Shown here: piece after piece, positions 33,461 through 41,437 of the stretch
How positions within the stretch are numbered: position 1 is the stretch's first letter
Layout of the letters: the number at the start of each line of letters is the position of its first letter
DNA from: [Clostridium] aminophilum DSM 10710
GTDB taxonomy: Bacteria > Bacillota > Clostridia > Lachnospirales > Lachnospiraceae
Assembly: GCF_000711825.1 (NCBI RefSeq)
Contig: NZ_JONJ01000001.1
Span: 124,001-188,000, forward strand
Reading direction: 5' to 3'
DNA: 64,000 bases
Notes under the pieces: generated by a model
The model's input: the letters and a program-made list of their open reading frames with translations, nothing else
What the model was told of the DNA's origin: nothing
Databases searched by the model: none
Position numbers and translations under genes: made by a program

Positions 33461-34399
33461 TCATTCCATCTTCTTTTCCCACATACGGATCAGGTTCAAT
33501 TCCAGACTGTCTGCCGTATTCTCAAGCATCTTCATTTCATCCGGTGTCAGTTCAACACGGCATGCTTTCACTGCATCCTCAACATGTTCAACCTTTGTCA
33601 CACCAATAATGGGCAGTGTTCCTTTTGCAATTGCCCATGCCACCGGTATCTGCGCAGGGGATACTTTATACTTATCCGCCACTTCCTGCAGCCTGGCATT
33701 CATGATCTCGAGTTTGTCCAGTACCGGATTATACGTTTCCGCCCGTCCGGAGCCTGCAGGCATCGGATGCCCGGTATCATATTTTCCGGAAAGCGCGCCC
33801 TGCTCCAGAACCATATACGACCAGAACGAAATGCCGTTTTCTCTGCAGTACTCAACAATACCGGAATCCTCGGAGGACCGGTTGAGCAGGCTGTAATGAT
33901 TCTGTACCGCGCCCAGCCGGAGACCATGCGCTCTCAGTATTTCGTCTGCTTCTTTGATCTCGGCAAGATTGTGATTGGATACACCGATCACCGGAACATC
34001 GGCTTTTCCTTCGAAATACTTTGCCACCTCTGCGATCCACTTTGGAGCATCCACAGGATTATGTACCCAGTAAATATCCATGTTGCCGATTCCCAGCATC
34101 TGATATTCCGTCTTCAGCATATCCTCAACCGGTGTCTTCGAAGAATAGTCGGCACACTGAGGTGTAAATTTGTCCGATATGATGTAGGAATCTCTGGAAT
34201 AATCTTTCAGAAAACGTCCCAGAATCTTCTCGGATGTTCCCATGCCATATACATAAGCGGTGTCCCAGAGATTGAGGCCCGCCTTCATTGCGGCATCAAA
34301 TATCGGTTTCAGAGAATCCGCTGTCAGGTGATCTCCAAACGTTCCATCGTTGCCCCATGCCCATGCGCCAAGTGCAATCTTAGGTAATGAATTTGCCAT
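33461..34399 (-). CDS. Aldo/keto reductase, second
   Basis: A 312-residue reductase with NLWDTAYVYGMGTSEKILG (Asp and Tyr of the tetrad), ISDKFTP (Lys), IYWVHNPVD (His) and the C-terminal LPIIGVTKVEHVEDA cofactor segment. It is related to the aldo/keto reductase at 30945 but divergent. It is a separate transcript upstream of tetR, controlled by the same dyad, with AAAGGGG about nine bases before the ATG. Redundant reductases under one TetR suggest detoxification of reactive carbonyls. Confidence 0.91.
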   Translation of the reverse strand: MANSLPKIALGAWAWGNDGTFGDHLTADSLKPIFDAAMKAGLNLWDTAYVYGMGTSEKILGRFLKDYSRDSYIISDKFTPQCADYSSKTPVEDMLKTEYQMLGIGNMDIYWVHNPVDAPKWIAEVAKYFEGKADVPVIGVSNHNLAEIKEADEILRAHGLRLGAVQNHYSLLNRSSEDSGIVEYCRENGISFWSYMVLEQGALSGKYDTGHPMPAGSGRAETYNPVLDKLEIMNARLQEVADKYKVSPAQIPVAWAIAKGTLPIIGVTKVEHVEDAVKACRVELTPDEMKMLENTADSLELNLIRMWEKKME

Positions 34400-34417
34400 A
34401 CTGTCTGCCCCTTTCTG

Positions 34418-34472
34418 TTGACACTGTGTCAGTTATTGGTTGGATCATAACACCGAATTGACTCCGTGTCAA
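34418..34472 (-). promoter_or_regulatory. Promoter of the second aldo/keto reductase with two operators
   Basis: On the minus strand, TTGACA (complement of 34467-34472), a 17-base spacer and TATGAT (complement of 34444-34449). TTGAC-TCCGT-GTCAA (34458-34472) covers the -35 box and TTGAC-ACTGT-GTCAG (34418-34432) lies just downstream of the start point, 40 bases away centre to centre. Confidence 0.8.
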
Positions 34473-34518
34473 CCGCGAATTAAAAAATATGCAGGCCCCG
34501 CTCCTGCATATCGCATTT

Positions 34519-34764
34519 TCACCGGTTCCAGATCTCATACCCCTGACGTCTGGCGGAGTCATACACCGGCTGCATATTCTTTTGCAGAATGTTGTAAAAC
34601 TCTTCCTGCGTATTTCCCTTTCGGTACAGCTCCTGTCCGGCCCAGATGGAATGCAGATTGTCCCTGTAGCTTGAATCCCCCAAAGTATAAGGAAGCAGCA
34701 CCACAGGATTCTCATAGACAGGAATCACATGAATCCGTCCTTCCTGATTCGGATATCCCGTCAT
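34519..34764 (-). pseudogene. Gene fragment of unknown family
   Basis: An 81-codon frame reading MTGYPNQEGRIHVIPVYENP and ending YDSARRQGYEIWNR has natural protein composition. It has no ribosome site before its ATG, and the frame stays open upstream into the preceding gene in another phase. It is probably the 3' end of a gene whose start was lost, perhaps by the event that placed the 34784 gene beside it. I do not recognise the family. Confidence 0.4.
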
Positions 34765-34783
34765 AAGGAGCTGACAGCAGACG

Positions 34784-36277
34784 TTATCTGGCGCTTTGCA
34801 TTCCGTCTGCGATTTTACTCACGTCAACAAATTCATAAGTGGTCCCTCTTCCAAGCGCATAAGTGACAGCGCCGCAGGTAACATTTGCCAGAAGAGCGTC
34901 ACAGCGCGTCAGTCCTTCAAGAGTCGCGATATAATCAAGGGTTCTCGCAATAGGATCATCCTCATGGTCATCCGCAAAGACCTCAAGCAAAAGCTTATCC
35001 TGATATTCTTCCTTGCGGAAGTCAATACGCTTCTGTTTCGTGAAAATAAGCCTGTCCTTTAGTGCGCTGCCGGTAAACAGTTCAAGAATCCCCTGCTCCT
35101 CCGTTGCCAGATATACGAAATCGAACCCCTTTTCATCCACATATTTTATTGCTTTGTCAAGGGTTTCCCGGGCTGAGAGACCGTGCGGTACATACTTTGA
35201 AGTTCTTGGGATCAGATAATCGCTTCCTCTGACAACAACCGCCAGGATACGTTTTTTGTCTTTGGGAAATACCGCATCAAGCACTTCATTGGTGTGTTCA
35301 ATCACATCCCGACGGTACTGCAGATCTTTTCCGTAAACCAGCTCTGCCCGCTGATTGGAAAATGTAAACTCGGTCATATATGGATTCAGTGTCAGGTTTG
35401 AATTCTGATCCAGGATAACATGCTGTGAGTTATAAACCTCCTGCAGAGTATATTCGGAAATCTGTTCAAAAAACATCCCCCATACATCTTCTCCGCTTAC
35501 TCCGGCGAACTGATTGGGATCCCCGGCAATACCAAGATCAACGACCGGGATGAACTCCGGACGGAGACTTCGGATTTTCTGCTTGACCCCGATCACATTG
35601 TTAATCACAGCAGTAAGGCCGTTTTCCTTTACAGGCTGTTTTATCAGGTAGAAGGTCTTGTCCGGATTCTCGGGGCCGTAATAGAATTCCCTCTTGAGCC
35701 AATACAAACTGCTCATGATTGTGTAGCTGGGAACCTTCCCCATGAAAACCCCCTGTACGTCCCATTTGAGTTCGGGAAAGGCCCGGATCGTCCTAAGCGC
35801 TTTAAATTCGGGATGCTTTTTATACAACGCTTCTTCGCTGTCCGCGATAACCAGCTTTTCATTTTCCGAAAAGAAAAATGATGCATATTTATCCAAAAAT
35901 ACGATCACAATCTGCGGATTATGCGCCTGCACGATTCGGGCGGAATGGTAGCTGTATTCTTCAAGTTCCTCAAAGATCATCAGCTGGTAACGATCCACAT
36001 AGGAATAATCCAGACCTTCATCAGAGGTTGAATAATCCCAGTAATTTGAAAGATGCATCTGAACCTTGGGATCATCCGGATTCAGATTCGTCGGATTATT
36101 TTTGTTCCATCCGAAACAAAAAACCGGTTCGCCATTATCATAAACGACAACCTTATGATGACGCATATCCTTGTTCCGGTGATAAAAATCCCTTGTCTTG
36201 ATAAACACCTCCGGTTCAAGTTCAAACACTTTTCTTATTGTTCCTGGGATTTCTTCTTTTGGAAATATGGAAATCAA
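34784..36277 (-). CDS. Glycosyltransferase-like protein of unknown specificity
   Basis: About 497 residues. The segment ILAVVVRGSDYLIPRTSKYVPHGL resembles the VRRGDY motif of O-fucosyltransferase/GT11-like GT-B enzymes. It is followed by FDFVYLATEEQGILELF and, near the end, LLANVTCGAVTYALGRG, again as in those enzymes. The family assignment is tentative. The frame is open from ATG 36301, but a perfect AGGAGG lies six bases before a TTG at 36277 and nothing precedes the ATG, so TTG is the likelier start. No surface-polysaccharide genes accompany it. Confidence 0.55.
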   Translation of the reverse strand: MISIFPKEEIPGTIRKVFELEPEVFIKTRDFYHRNKDMRHHKVVVYDNGEPVFCFGWNKNNPTNLNPDDPKVQMHLSNYWDYSTSDEGLDYSYVDRYQLMIFEELEEYSYHSARIVQAHNPQIVIVFLDKYASFFFSENEKLVIADSEEALYKKHPEFKALRTIRAFPELKWDVQGVFMGKVPSYTIMSSLYWLKREFYYGPENPDKTFYLIKQPVKENGLTAVINNVIGVKQKIRSLRPEFIPVVDLGIAGDPNQFAGVSGEDVWGMFFEQISEYTLQEVYNSQHVILDQNSNLTLNPYMTEFTFSNQRAELVYGKDLQYRRDVIEHTNEVLDAVFPKDKKRILAVVVRGSDYLIPRTSKYVPHGLSARETLDKAIKYVDEKGFDFVYLATEEQGILELFTGSALKDRLIFTKQKRIDFRKEEYQDKLLLEVFADDHEDDPIARTLDYIATLEGLTRCDALLANVTCGAVTYALGRGTTYEFVDVSKIADGMQSAR

Positions 36278-36361
36278 TTGCAGCCTCCTCATAAAAATCA
36301 TAAATCAGTGATGGTTTGTTTCAGTGCGCCAGTTTTCGGCTGTCCTCTACTTTCTTTCACA

Positions 36362-36535
36362 CTATGCAAACAACTGCCCGGTGTCAAGCCCGCAGTTATG
36401 ACCGGACAGCGTAACTTTGCTTGCGGCAGACTCCGGCTGCTTTGGGCAGTCTTTTCTTCTGATGCATGCCAGAAGATCTAAATCCACCACAAGGACCTTC
36501 TTACCCTGATCTGCAAGACCTGCATGTGGCAGCAT
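36362..36535 (-). pseudogene. Possible ParA-like remnant
   Basis: A 57-codon frame contains GLADQGKKVLVVDLD, which matches the deviant-Walker strand region of ParA ATPases, but the Walker A loop before it is missing and the sequence after it is unlike ParA. No ribosome site is visible. Just upstream (36540-36610, minus strand) a second short protein-like stretch reads LALKFQIEQMIYVQIPFG. The 36302-36746 interval looks like decayed mobile-element DNA. Confidence 0.3.
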
Positions 36536-36746
36536 CAAACCGGGGATCCAAACGGTATCTGAACATAAATCATCTGTTCGATCTGGAACTTCAGCGCAAG
36601 GTTGACGATCAGTCTGCAGTCAGTTAACGATGGTGAGCCGACGGGTGAAAATGAATTTGCGAAAAATTATTGACACTATCCATTATTCAAGTTTCTGAGA
36701 ATACACAGCCGCTGCCAAGAAGCCTTGAGTCACTGATTGTGACATC

Positions 36747-36777
36747 AAAAAAAGGAACAGACTATTATATCTGTTCC
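36747..36777 (-). terminator. Terminator of the DUF1016 gene
   Basis: On the minus strand GGAACAGA-TATAATAG-TCTGTTCC is followed by seven T residues (complement of 36747-36753), 36 bases past the stop codon. Confidence 0.88.
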
Positions 36778-36786
36778 CCTTTCTAC

Positions 36787-36812
36787 AATTGTGCAAGCGG
36801 ACTTGCACAATT
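36787..36812. repeat. Palindrome at the 3' end of the DUF1016 gene
   Basis: A perfect 11-bp dyad AATTGTGCAAG/CTTGCACAATT with loop CGGA lies directly against the stop codon of the DUF1016 gene. Its twin at 37846 flanks the other end of the gene. Confidence 0.85.
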
Positions 36813-37832
36813 TCATTCACATTTATATTTATCAATTATTCTAGATTCCATATCTTCCAAACTAGGTACAGTATCCTGCAACTCTGTAGGAATATCTTCC
36901 AGCAACTTGTACTCGCTGACTCCAATAGGTTTAGTCATATCTTTCAGAGCATATTCTGCAACAAGACGATTTTCATCCCTACATAGTATCAATCCTACAG
37001 ATGGATTATCCGCAACACTCTTAACTTGATCATCCAATACTGATAAATAGAAATTCATTTTACCAGCATACTCCGGTTTAAACTTTCCTGTCTTAAGCTC
37101 TACTGCAAAGAAGCAGTGCATTATATAGTTATAAAACAACAAGTCAATATAAAACTCTTCATCCTGAACCTTAAGCTGAAATTGCTCTCCGACGTATGCA
37201 AAGCCTTTTCCAAGCTCCAACAGCAATTTTGAAACATTTTTCACCATCTCATGCTCAATATCTGTCTCTATCATCCGATCAGTCATCTGAACAAAGTCAA
37301 AAATGTATGGATCCTTCATTGTCTGTATTGCCAGTTCACTCTGTTTATCCGGCAATTTACCTGTGAAATTCTGAATCTTCTTTACACTCTGTCTGTCGTA
37401 CAGATTACTTTCAATCTGCATAACCATCACGTCACGAGTCCATCCGTTTTCTATTGCCTTTCCCATATACCATAGATACAACTCTTTGGTATCAGTTTTG
37501 TCCATAAGTGCTATATGGTGATACCATGTTAGCCCAGAAAATCCCATAGAATCAATTTCATTCTCGTTAAACATCCCAGAGAATTTCTTCATATACTTAA
37601 GATTTCTTACCGAAAAGCCAGTTGCTTCAGGAAATTGAATTTTAATATCGGAAGCAAGATTGTCTATGAACTTATTTCCCCACTCACTCTTTTCAATGAT
37701 AATCTGCCCCAGCTTCCAGTTCCTATGAAGCAAAACATTGTTCGTATTAACAACCGCCTCATAGCGAGCTGAGCTAATACATTCAAATGCCTTACTTAAA
37801 GCTTCTTTATACTCTGAATTATTGATTAACAT
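36813..37832 (-). CDS. DUF1016/YhcG-type PDDEXK nuclease-domain protein
   Basis: A 339-residue protein. The N-terminal half is the DUF1016 winged-helix region (NVLLHRNWKLGQIIIE, GFSVRNLKYMKKF, LTWYHHIALMDK). The C-terminal half is a PDDEXK nuclease fold with EEFYIDLLFYN (catalytic Asp) and CFFAVELKTGKFKPEYAGKMNFYL (catalytic Glu-x-Lys). ATG 37832 follows AAGGAG. Base composition is clearly more AT-rich than the flanks, and identical palindromes bracket the gene, so it was probably acquired. YhcG-like proteins occur near restriction systems and recombination-promoting nucleases; the exact role is unknown. Confidence 0.87.
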   Translation of the reverse strand: MLINNSEYKEALSKAFECISSARYEAVVNTNNVLLHRNWKLGQIIIEKSEWGNKFIDNLASDIKIQFPEATGFSVRNLKYMKKFSGMFNENEIDSMGFSGLTWYHHIALMDKTDTKELYLWYMGKAIENGWTRDVMVMQIESNLYDRQSVKKIQNFTGKLPDKQSELAIQTMKDPYIFDFVQMTDRMIETDIEHEMVKNVSKLLLELGKGFAYVGEQFQLKVQDEEFYIDLLFYNYIMHCFFAVELKTGKFKPEYAGKMNFYLSVLDDQVKSVADNPSVGLILCRDENRLVAEYALKDMTKPIGVSEYKLLEDIPTELQDTVPSLEDMESRIIDKYKCE

Positions 37833-37845
37833 ATTGCTCCTTAGT

Positions 37846-37867
37846 TTGTGCAAGCCCACTTGCACAA
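37846..37867. repeat. Palindrome at the 5' end of the DUF1016 gene
   Basis: A perfect 9-bp dyad TTGTGCAAG/CTTGCACAA with loop CCCA lies in the 5' untranslated region, about 14 bases before the start codon. It matches the dyad at 36787 except for two loop bases. Confidence 0.85.
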
Positions 37868-37932
37868 TTATAAATAGCTATTTTTACTGCTTTATAGGTT
37901 ATCATTTTACATCAAATAATTCTATATCTTAT

Positions 37933-38097
37933 TTATCGCTCAACAACCTTATTCATATCCTGCAGAATCCTAAACTGATTAAGTGCTACGCTTCTGAGCA
38001 TAGGATTATGAAAACTGTCGAAGATAGATACAACCTCATCATATATCTTTAATCTTACTGTTATAGACTTAAGTGTAAATTCTTCACCCGATATTTT
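37933..38097 (-). pseudogene. Decayed gene fragment of unknown family
   Basis: A minus-strand frame without a start codon reads natural-looking protein, including KIYDEVVSIFDSFHNPML and NQFRILQDMNKVVER before TAA at 37933. The frame stays open upstream to about 38165, where it runs antisense to the plus-strand gene. I take it as the 3' end of a lost gene in this AT-rich stretch. Confidence 0.3.
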
Positions 38098-38134
38098 TAT
38101 CAACACCTCTGGAGTTACTTTTAGCCAAAAGGTT

Positions 38135-38458
38135 ATGGCTGACTTAAATTCCCCCGCTAATGTACAATTTTGTCTTGATCCATCTCAAAAGATTTTTGCT
38201 ATAAAGGTTTGCAGAAGCTGTGAATCCAAATCTGCGCCTTTTGCCAGGAAATCCACAAAAACTAAGGGAACATTATCCATTTCTAATAAAAATCTTCACA
38301 AATGCCTATCAGCATTAATCCCTAACTACAATCCAGATACACGATACAAGCTTTCCGGTGAATATGACCGAGAGCACCACATTATGTTTTTTGATATAAA
38401 AGGAGCTGCTAAATGTGAATATCAGCCCTTTAAAAAAATAATTATTTATAACTTGTAA
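38135..38458 (+). CDS. Small hypothetical protein, possibly 5'-truncated
   Basis: A 107-residue frame on the plus strand. The segments SPANVQFCLDPSQKIFAIKVC and DTRYKLSGEYDREHHIMFFDIKGA look like a small conserved protein often seen near Firmicutes mobile elements, but I cannot name it. Protein-like sequence (FINTSGVTFSQKV) continues upstream of the ATG with no start codon before a stop, and only a weak AAAAGG precedes ATG 38135. The gene has therefore probably lost its 5' end. It is AT-rich like its surroundings. Confidence 0.5.
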   Translation: MADLNSPANVQFCLDPSQKIFAIKVCRSCESKSAPFARKSTKTKGTLSISNKNLHKCLSALIPNYNPDTRYKLSGEYDREHHIMFFDIKGAAKCEYQPFKKIIIYNL

Positions 38459-38461
38459 TAT

Positions 38462-38498
38462 TAATAAAGCCCTATAGCAGTTTTTCTGCTACAGGGCT
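38462..38498 (-). terminator. Terminator of lysS
   Basis: A 13-bp stem AGCCCTATAGCAG/CTGCTACAGGGCT (one mismatch, loop of five) is followed on the minus strand by TTTATTAAT and on the plus strand by GCATTTTAG. It may work in both directions, for lysS and for the small plus-strand gene. Confidence 0.8.
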
Positions 38499-38503
38499 GC
38501 ATT

Positions 38504-40462
38504 TTAGTATAACTTTGCACCAGCTGGGATGTGGTTATCAATCATAAGAAGGTGAAGCTCTTCACCATCTGAATCCTTAAGGTTATTTACTGCAGAAAGC
38601 AGCATACCGCAGGATTCGATGCCCATCATTGCTCTCGGCGGAAGGTTTGTGATGGCGATCAGTGTCTTTCCAATCAGATCCTCCGGCTCGTAGAAAGCGT
38701 GAATTCCGCTCAGAATGGTGCGATCCTTGCCGGTTCCGTCGTCCAGTGTGAACTGGAGAAGCTTCTTTGACTTCGGAACTGCCACGCAGTCCTTAACTTT
38801 AACCGCACGGAAATCGGACTTGGAGAACGTCTCAAAATCAACCGTTTCCTCGAACAGCGGCTCAATCTTCACATTGCTGAAGTCGATCTTGCTGTTCGGA
38901 GCGAAAAATCCGTTGTCATCGGACGCAGCCGATGCAGAGCTCTTCTCCGGGTTAAGGGACTTAAGCGTCGGGAACAGGATTACATCGCGGATGGCTTCGC
39001 TGTCCGTGAGCAACATACAGAGACGGTCGATTCCGTATCCGATACCACCTGTCGGCGGCATACCAACCTCCAGTGCATTCAGGAAGTCTTCGTCGGTATG
39101 CTGTGCTTCCTCATCGCCTGCTGCGGACAGTGCGTCCTGAGCGGCAAATCTCTCTCTCTGATCGATCGGGTCATTCAGCTCGGAGTAAGCGTTGCACATC
39201 TCCCAACCATTGATGTACATCTCAAAACGCTCAACCTTGGACGGGTCGGACGGCTTCTTCTTGGTCAGCGGAGAAATCTCGATCGGGTGATCCATGATGA
39301 AGGTCGGCTGGATCATCTTATCCTCGCAGAACTCGTCGAAGAAGAGGTTTACGATGTCGCCCTTCTTGTGGCGCTCCTCGAACTCGATTCCCTTCTCGGC
39401 AGCGATCTTCTTTGCTTCCTCGTCGGTTGCAACCTGATCAAAGTCAATGCCGGTCTGCTCTTTGATGGCCTCGTTCATGGTCAGTCTGCGGAACGGCTTG
39501 GACAGGTCAATGGTAACACCCTTATAACTGATCACGGAACTTCCGCATACCTTCTCCGCCAGATAACGGAACATATCCTCGGTCAGATCCATCATGCCGT
39601 TGTAATCGGTATATGCCTGATAGAGCTCCATCAGAGTGAATTCCGGGTTGTGCTTGGTATCGACACCCTCGTTGCGGAATACACGGCCGATCTCGAAGAC
39701 TCTCTCAAGGCCGCCGACGATCAGTCTCTTCAGATAGAGTTCCAGAGAGATTCTCATCTTTCTGTCCTCGTCAAGGGCATTGTAATGTGTGATGAACGGT
39801 CTTGCAGCCGCACCGCCGGCATTTTCCACCAGCATCGGAGTCTCAACTTCCATGAAGTCTCTTGCATCCAGGAAGTTACGGATCTCGCGAAGGATCTTGG
39901 ATCTCTTGATAAATGTCTCCTTTACGTCGGCATTCATGATGAGATCGACATATCTCTGTCTGTATCTGGTATCGGTGTTGGTCAGGCCGTGGAACTTCTC
40001 CGGAAGCGGCTGAAGAGACTTGGAAAGCAGGGTAATGGACTCTGCATGAACAGAGATCTCCCCTGTCTTGGTCTTGAATACCTTACCGGTTACACCGATG
40101 ATATCGCCCATGTCGTACTTCTTGAAGTCCTTGTAAGCTTCCTCACCGATGCTGTCTCTTGCGACATAGCACTGAATGTTGCCGAGTTTGTCCTGAAGAT
40201 TGGTGAAAGAAGCCTTACCCATAACGCGCTTGCTCATCATACGGCCGGCAATGGATACCTCTTTATCTTCAAAGTTTTCAAAATCATTCTTGATATCGGT
40301 GCTGTGCGCCGTCTGATCAAACTTGGTGATCTGAAACGGATCCTTGCCTGCAGCCTGAAGTTCCGCCAACTTGTCACGGCGAACCTGGCGAAGCTTGTTG
40401 ACATCTTCCGGCTTGTTATTCTGCTGGTTCTGCTGAACCTGCTCGTTCGCATTCTGTCCCAT
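38504..40462 (-). CDS. lysS: Lysyl-tRNA synthetase (class II) with C-terminal tRNA-binding domain
   Basis: A 652-residue enzyme. It has an OB-fold anticodon-binding domain at about 70-170, then the class II core with motif 2 [22 protein letters not shown] and motif 3 [14 protein letters not shown]. After a spacer, a C-terminal EMAP-II/Trbp111-like tRNA-binding domain (about 540-652, [22 protein letters not shown] to the end) resembles that of MetG. Bacterial LysS usually stops near 500 residues. ATG 40462 follows AAGGAAAG and gives the usual start. The N-terminus is Gln/Asn-rich. Confidence 0.95.
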   Translation of the reverse strand: MGQNANEQVQQNQQNNKPEDVNKLRQVRRDKLAELQAAGKDPFQITKFDQTAHSTDIKNDFENFEDKEVSIAGRMMSKRVMGKASFTNLQDKLGNIQCYVARDSIGEEAYKDFKKYDMGDIIGVTGKVFKTKTGEISVHAESITLLSKSLQPLPEKFHGLTNTDTRYRQRYVDLIMNADVKETFIKRSKILREIRNFLDARDFMEVETPMLVENAGGAAARPFITHYNALDEDRKMRISLELYLKRLIVGGLERVFEIGRVFRNEGVDTKHNPEFTLMELYQAYTDYNGMMDLTEDMFRYLAEKVCGSSVISYKGVTIDLSKPFRRLTMNEAIKEQTGIDFDQVATDEEAKKIAAEKGIEFEERHKKGDIVNLFFDEFCEDKMIQPTFIMDHPIEISPLTKKKPSDPSKVERFEMYINGWEMCNAYSELNDPIDQRERFAAQDALSAAGDEEAQHTDEDFLNALEVGMPPTGGIGYGIDRLCMLLTDSEAIRDVILFPTLKSLNPEKSSASAASDDNGFFAPNSKIDFSNVKIEPLFEETVDFETFSKSDFRAVKVKDCVAVPKSKKLLQFTLDDGTGKDRTILSGIHAFYEPEDLIGKTLIAITNLPPRAMMGIESCGMLLSAVNNLKDSDGEELHLLMIDNHIPAGAKLY

Positions 40463-40562
40463 ATTCTTTCCTTCTTCCCTTAGGATCACTGCCGGTGCCG
40501 CACACCTCCGGCGCCTGTCCGGAGTATGGCCGCAGCCATTGTGTTTTTGTTCTATAGCGCAG

Positions 40563-40586
40563 AAAAACCGCCGGCAATGCCTGCGG
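40563..40586 (-). terminator. Terminator between greA and lysS
   Basis: On the minus strand, CCGC-A-GGC-ATT-GCC-G-GCGG is followed by TTTTTC. It lies about 30 bases after the greA stop and may be leaky into lysS. Confidence 0.65.
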
Positions 40587-40614
40587 ACTTTTCTGATATT
40601 CTTACTCTATAAGA

Positions 40615-41097
40615 TCAGTTCTGATCTGCGTGCTCGATGGAGATAACCCTGTACTGCAGGGAGCCGGACGGTACAACAACCTCAACAATATCGTCAACCT
40701 TGTGGCCGATCAGCGCTGCGCCGACTGGGGAAACGTTGGAGATTCTGTGCTGCAGGGTATTGGCCTCGGAAGAGCCGACGATGGTGAATTCCATCTCCTC
40801 GTCCTCATCCTCATCGTAAACCTTAACCTTGGTTCCGACACCGATTTTGTCCAGTGTAAGCTCGGAAGCGCCGACAACTTCTGCGTTCTTCAGCATTTCC
40901 TCCAGCTCTGCGATACGAGCCTCGATATCACGCTGCTCATCTTTTGCTGCATCGTACTCTGCATTCTCAGAAAGATCGCCCTGCTCTCTTGCTTCCTTAA
41001 TCTTCTCCGCAATCTCACGTCTTGCGTTAACCTTCAGATTGTAAAGCTCGGCTTCTCTCTCTTTGAATCCAGCTTCTGTCAAGACAACGTTCGCCAT
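40615..41097 (-). CDS. greA: Transcription elongation factor GreA
   Basis: A 160-residue GreA. The N-terminal coiled coil carries the acidic tip (EQGDLSENAEYDAAKDEQ), which rescues backtracked RNA polymerase by transcript cleavage. The C-terminal FKBP-like domain has the VSPVGAALIGHKVDDIVEV signature. ATG 41097 follows AGAAGGA. The frame extends upstream to 41211 only through the promoter region. A hairpin in the leader (41135-41159) followed by TTTTG may attenuate it. Confidence 0.95.
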   Translation of the reverse strand: MANVVLTEAGFKEREAELYNLKVNARREIAEKIKEAREQGDLSENAEYDAAKDEQRDIEARIAELEEMLKNAEVVGASELTLDKIGVGTKVKVYDEDEDEEMEFTIVGSSEANTLQHRISNVSPVGAALIGHKVDDIVEVVVPSGSLQYRVISIEHADQN

Positions 41098-41187
41098 CGT
41101 ATATCCTTCTTTCTTCTTTATAAATATCACAAAACAGGCATTCTTTCCAAGGATGCCTGCTCTGTTACGTTCTCCGCATACTGCGCA

Positions 41188-41216
41188 ATTATACAGAAAG
41201 AATCCTGCCATGTCAA
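41188..41216 (-). promoter_or_regulatory. Consensus sigma-A promoter of greA
   Basis: On the minus strand TTGACA (complement of 41211-41216), a 17-base spacer and TATAAT (complement of 41188-41193): a perfect match to consensus. Confidence 0.93.
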
Positions 41217-41260
41217 GACGAAATCACACGAAGATCCGCAGAATTCCGCCAAAAATCGCC

Positions 41261-41437
41261 GGTTTCGAAGCAGTCTGAATCTGTTTCCAAAGCCCGGAAC
41301 GCTCTCCGCAGGATCTCCAGTTTCGGAACAGCCTAAACTCTCTTCTCCGGTGGCCCGGAATCGTTCCGCAGGGCCGCCAGTTTCGAAACAGCCTGAACTC
41401 ACTTCTCCGGTGGCCCGGAATCGGTCAAAAACGCCGG
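41261..41437. repeat. 60-bp tandem repeat at the 3' end of dusB
   Basis: Three imperfect units with an exact 60-base period (41261-41320, 41321-41380, 41381 to about 41437) share TTTCGNANCAGCCTNAACTC and CTTCTCCGGTGGCCCGGAAT. The last unit runs into the final codons of dusB. No open frame with a ribosome site uses them. Confidence 0.8.

Noticed and set aside
39098-40483. Long plus-strand open frame antisense to lysS
   Set aside because: It is a reverse-frame shadow of a clear synthetase; no ribosome site or protein-family motif.
41261-41437. 60-bp repeats considered as a CRISPR array
   Set aside because: Whole units repeat with mismatches; there are no unique spacers and no cas genes in the window.
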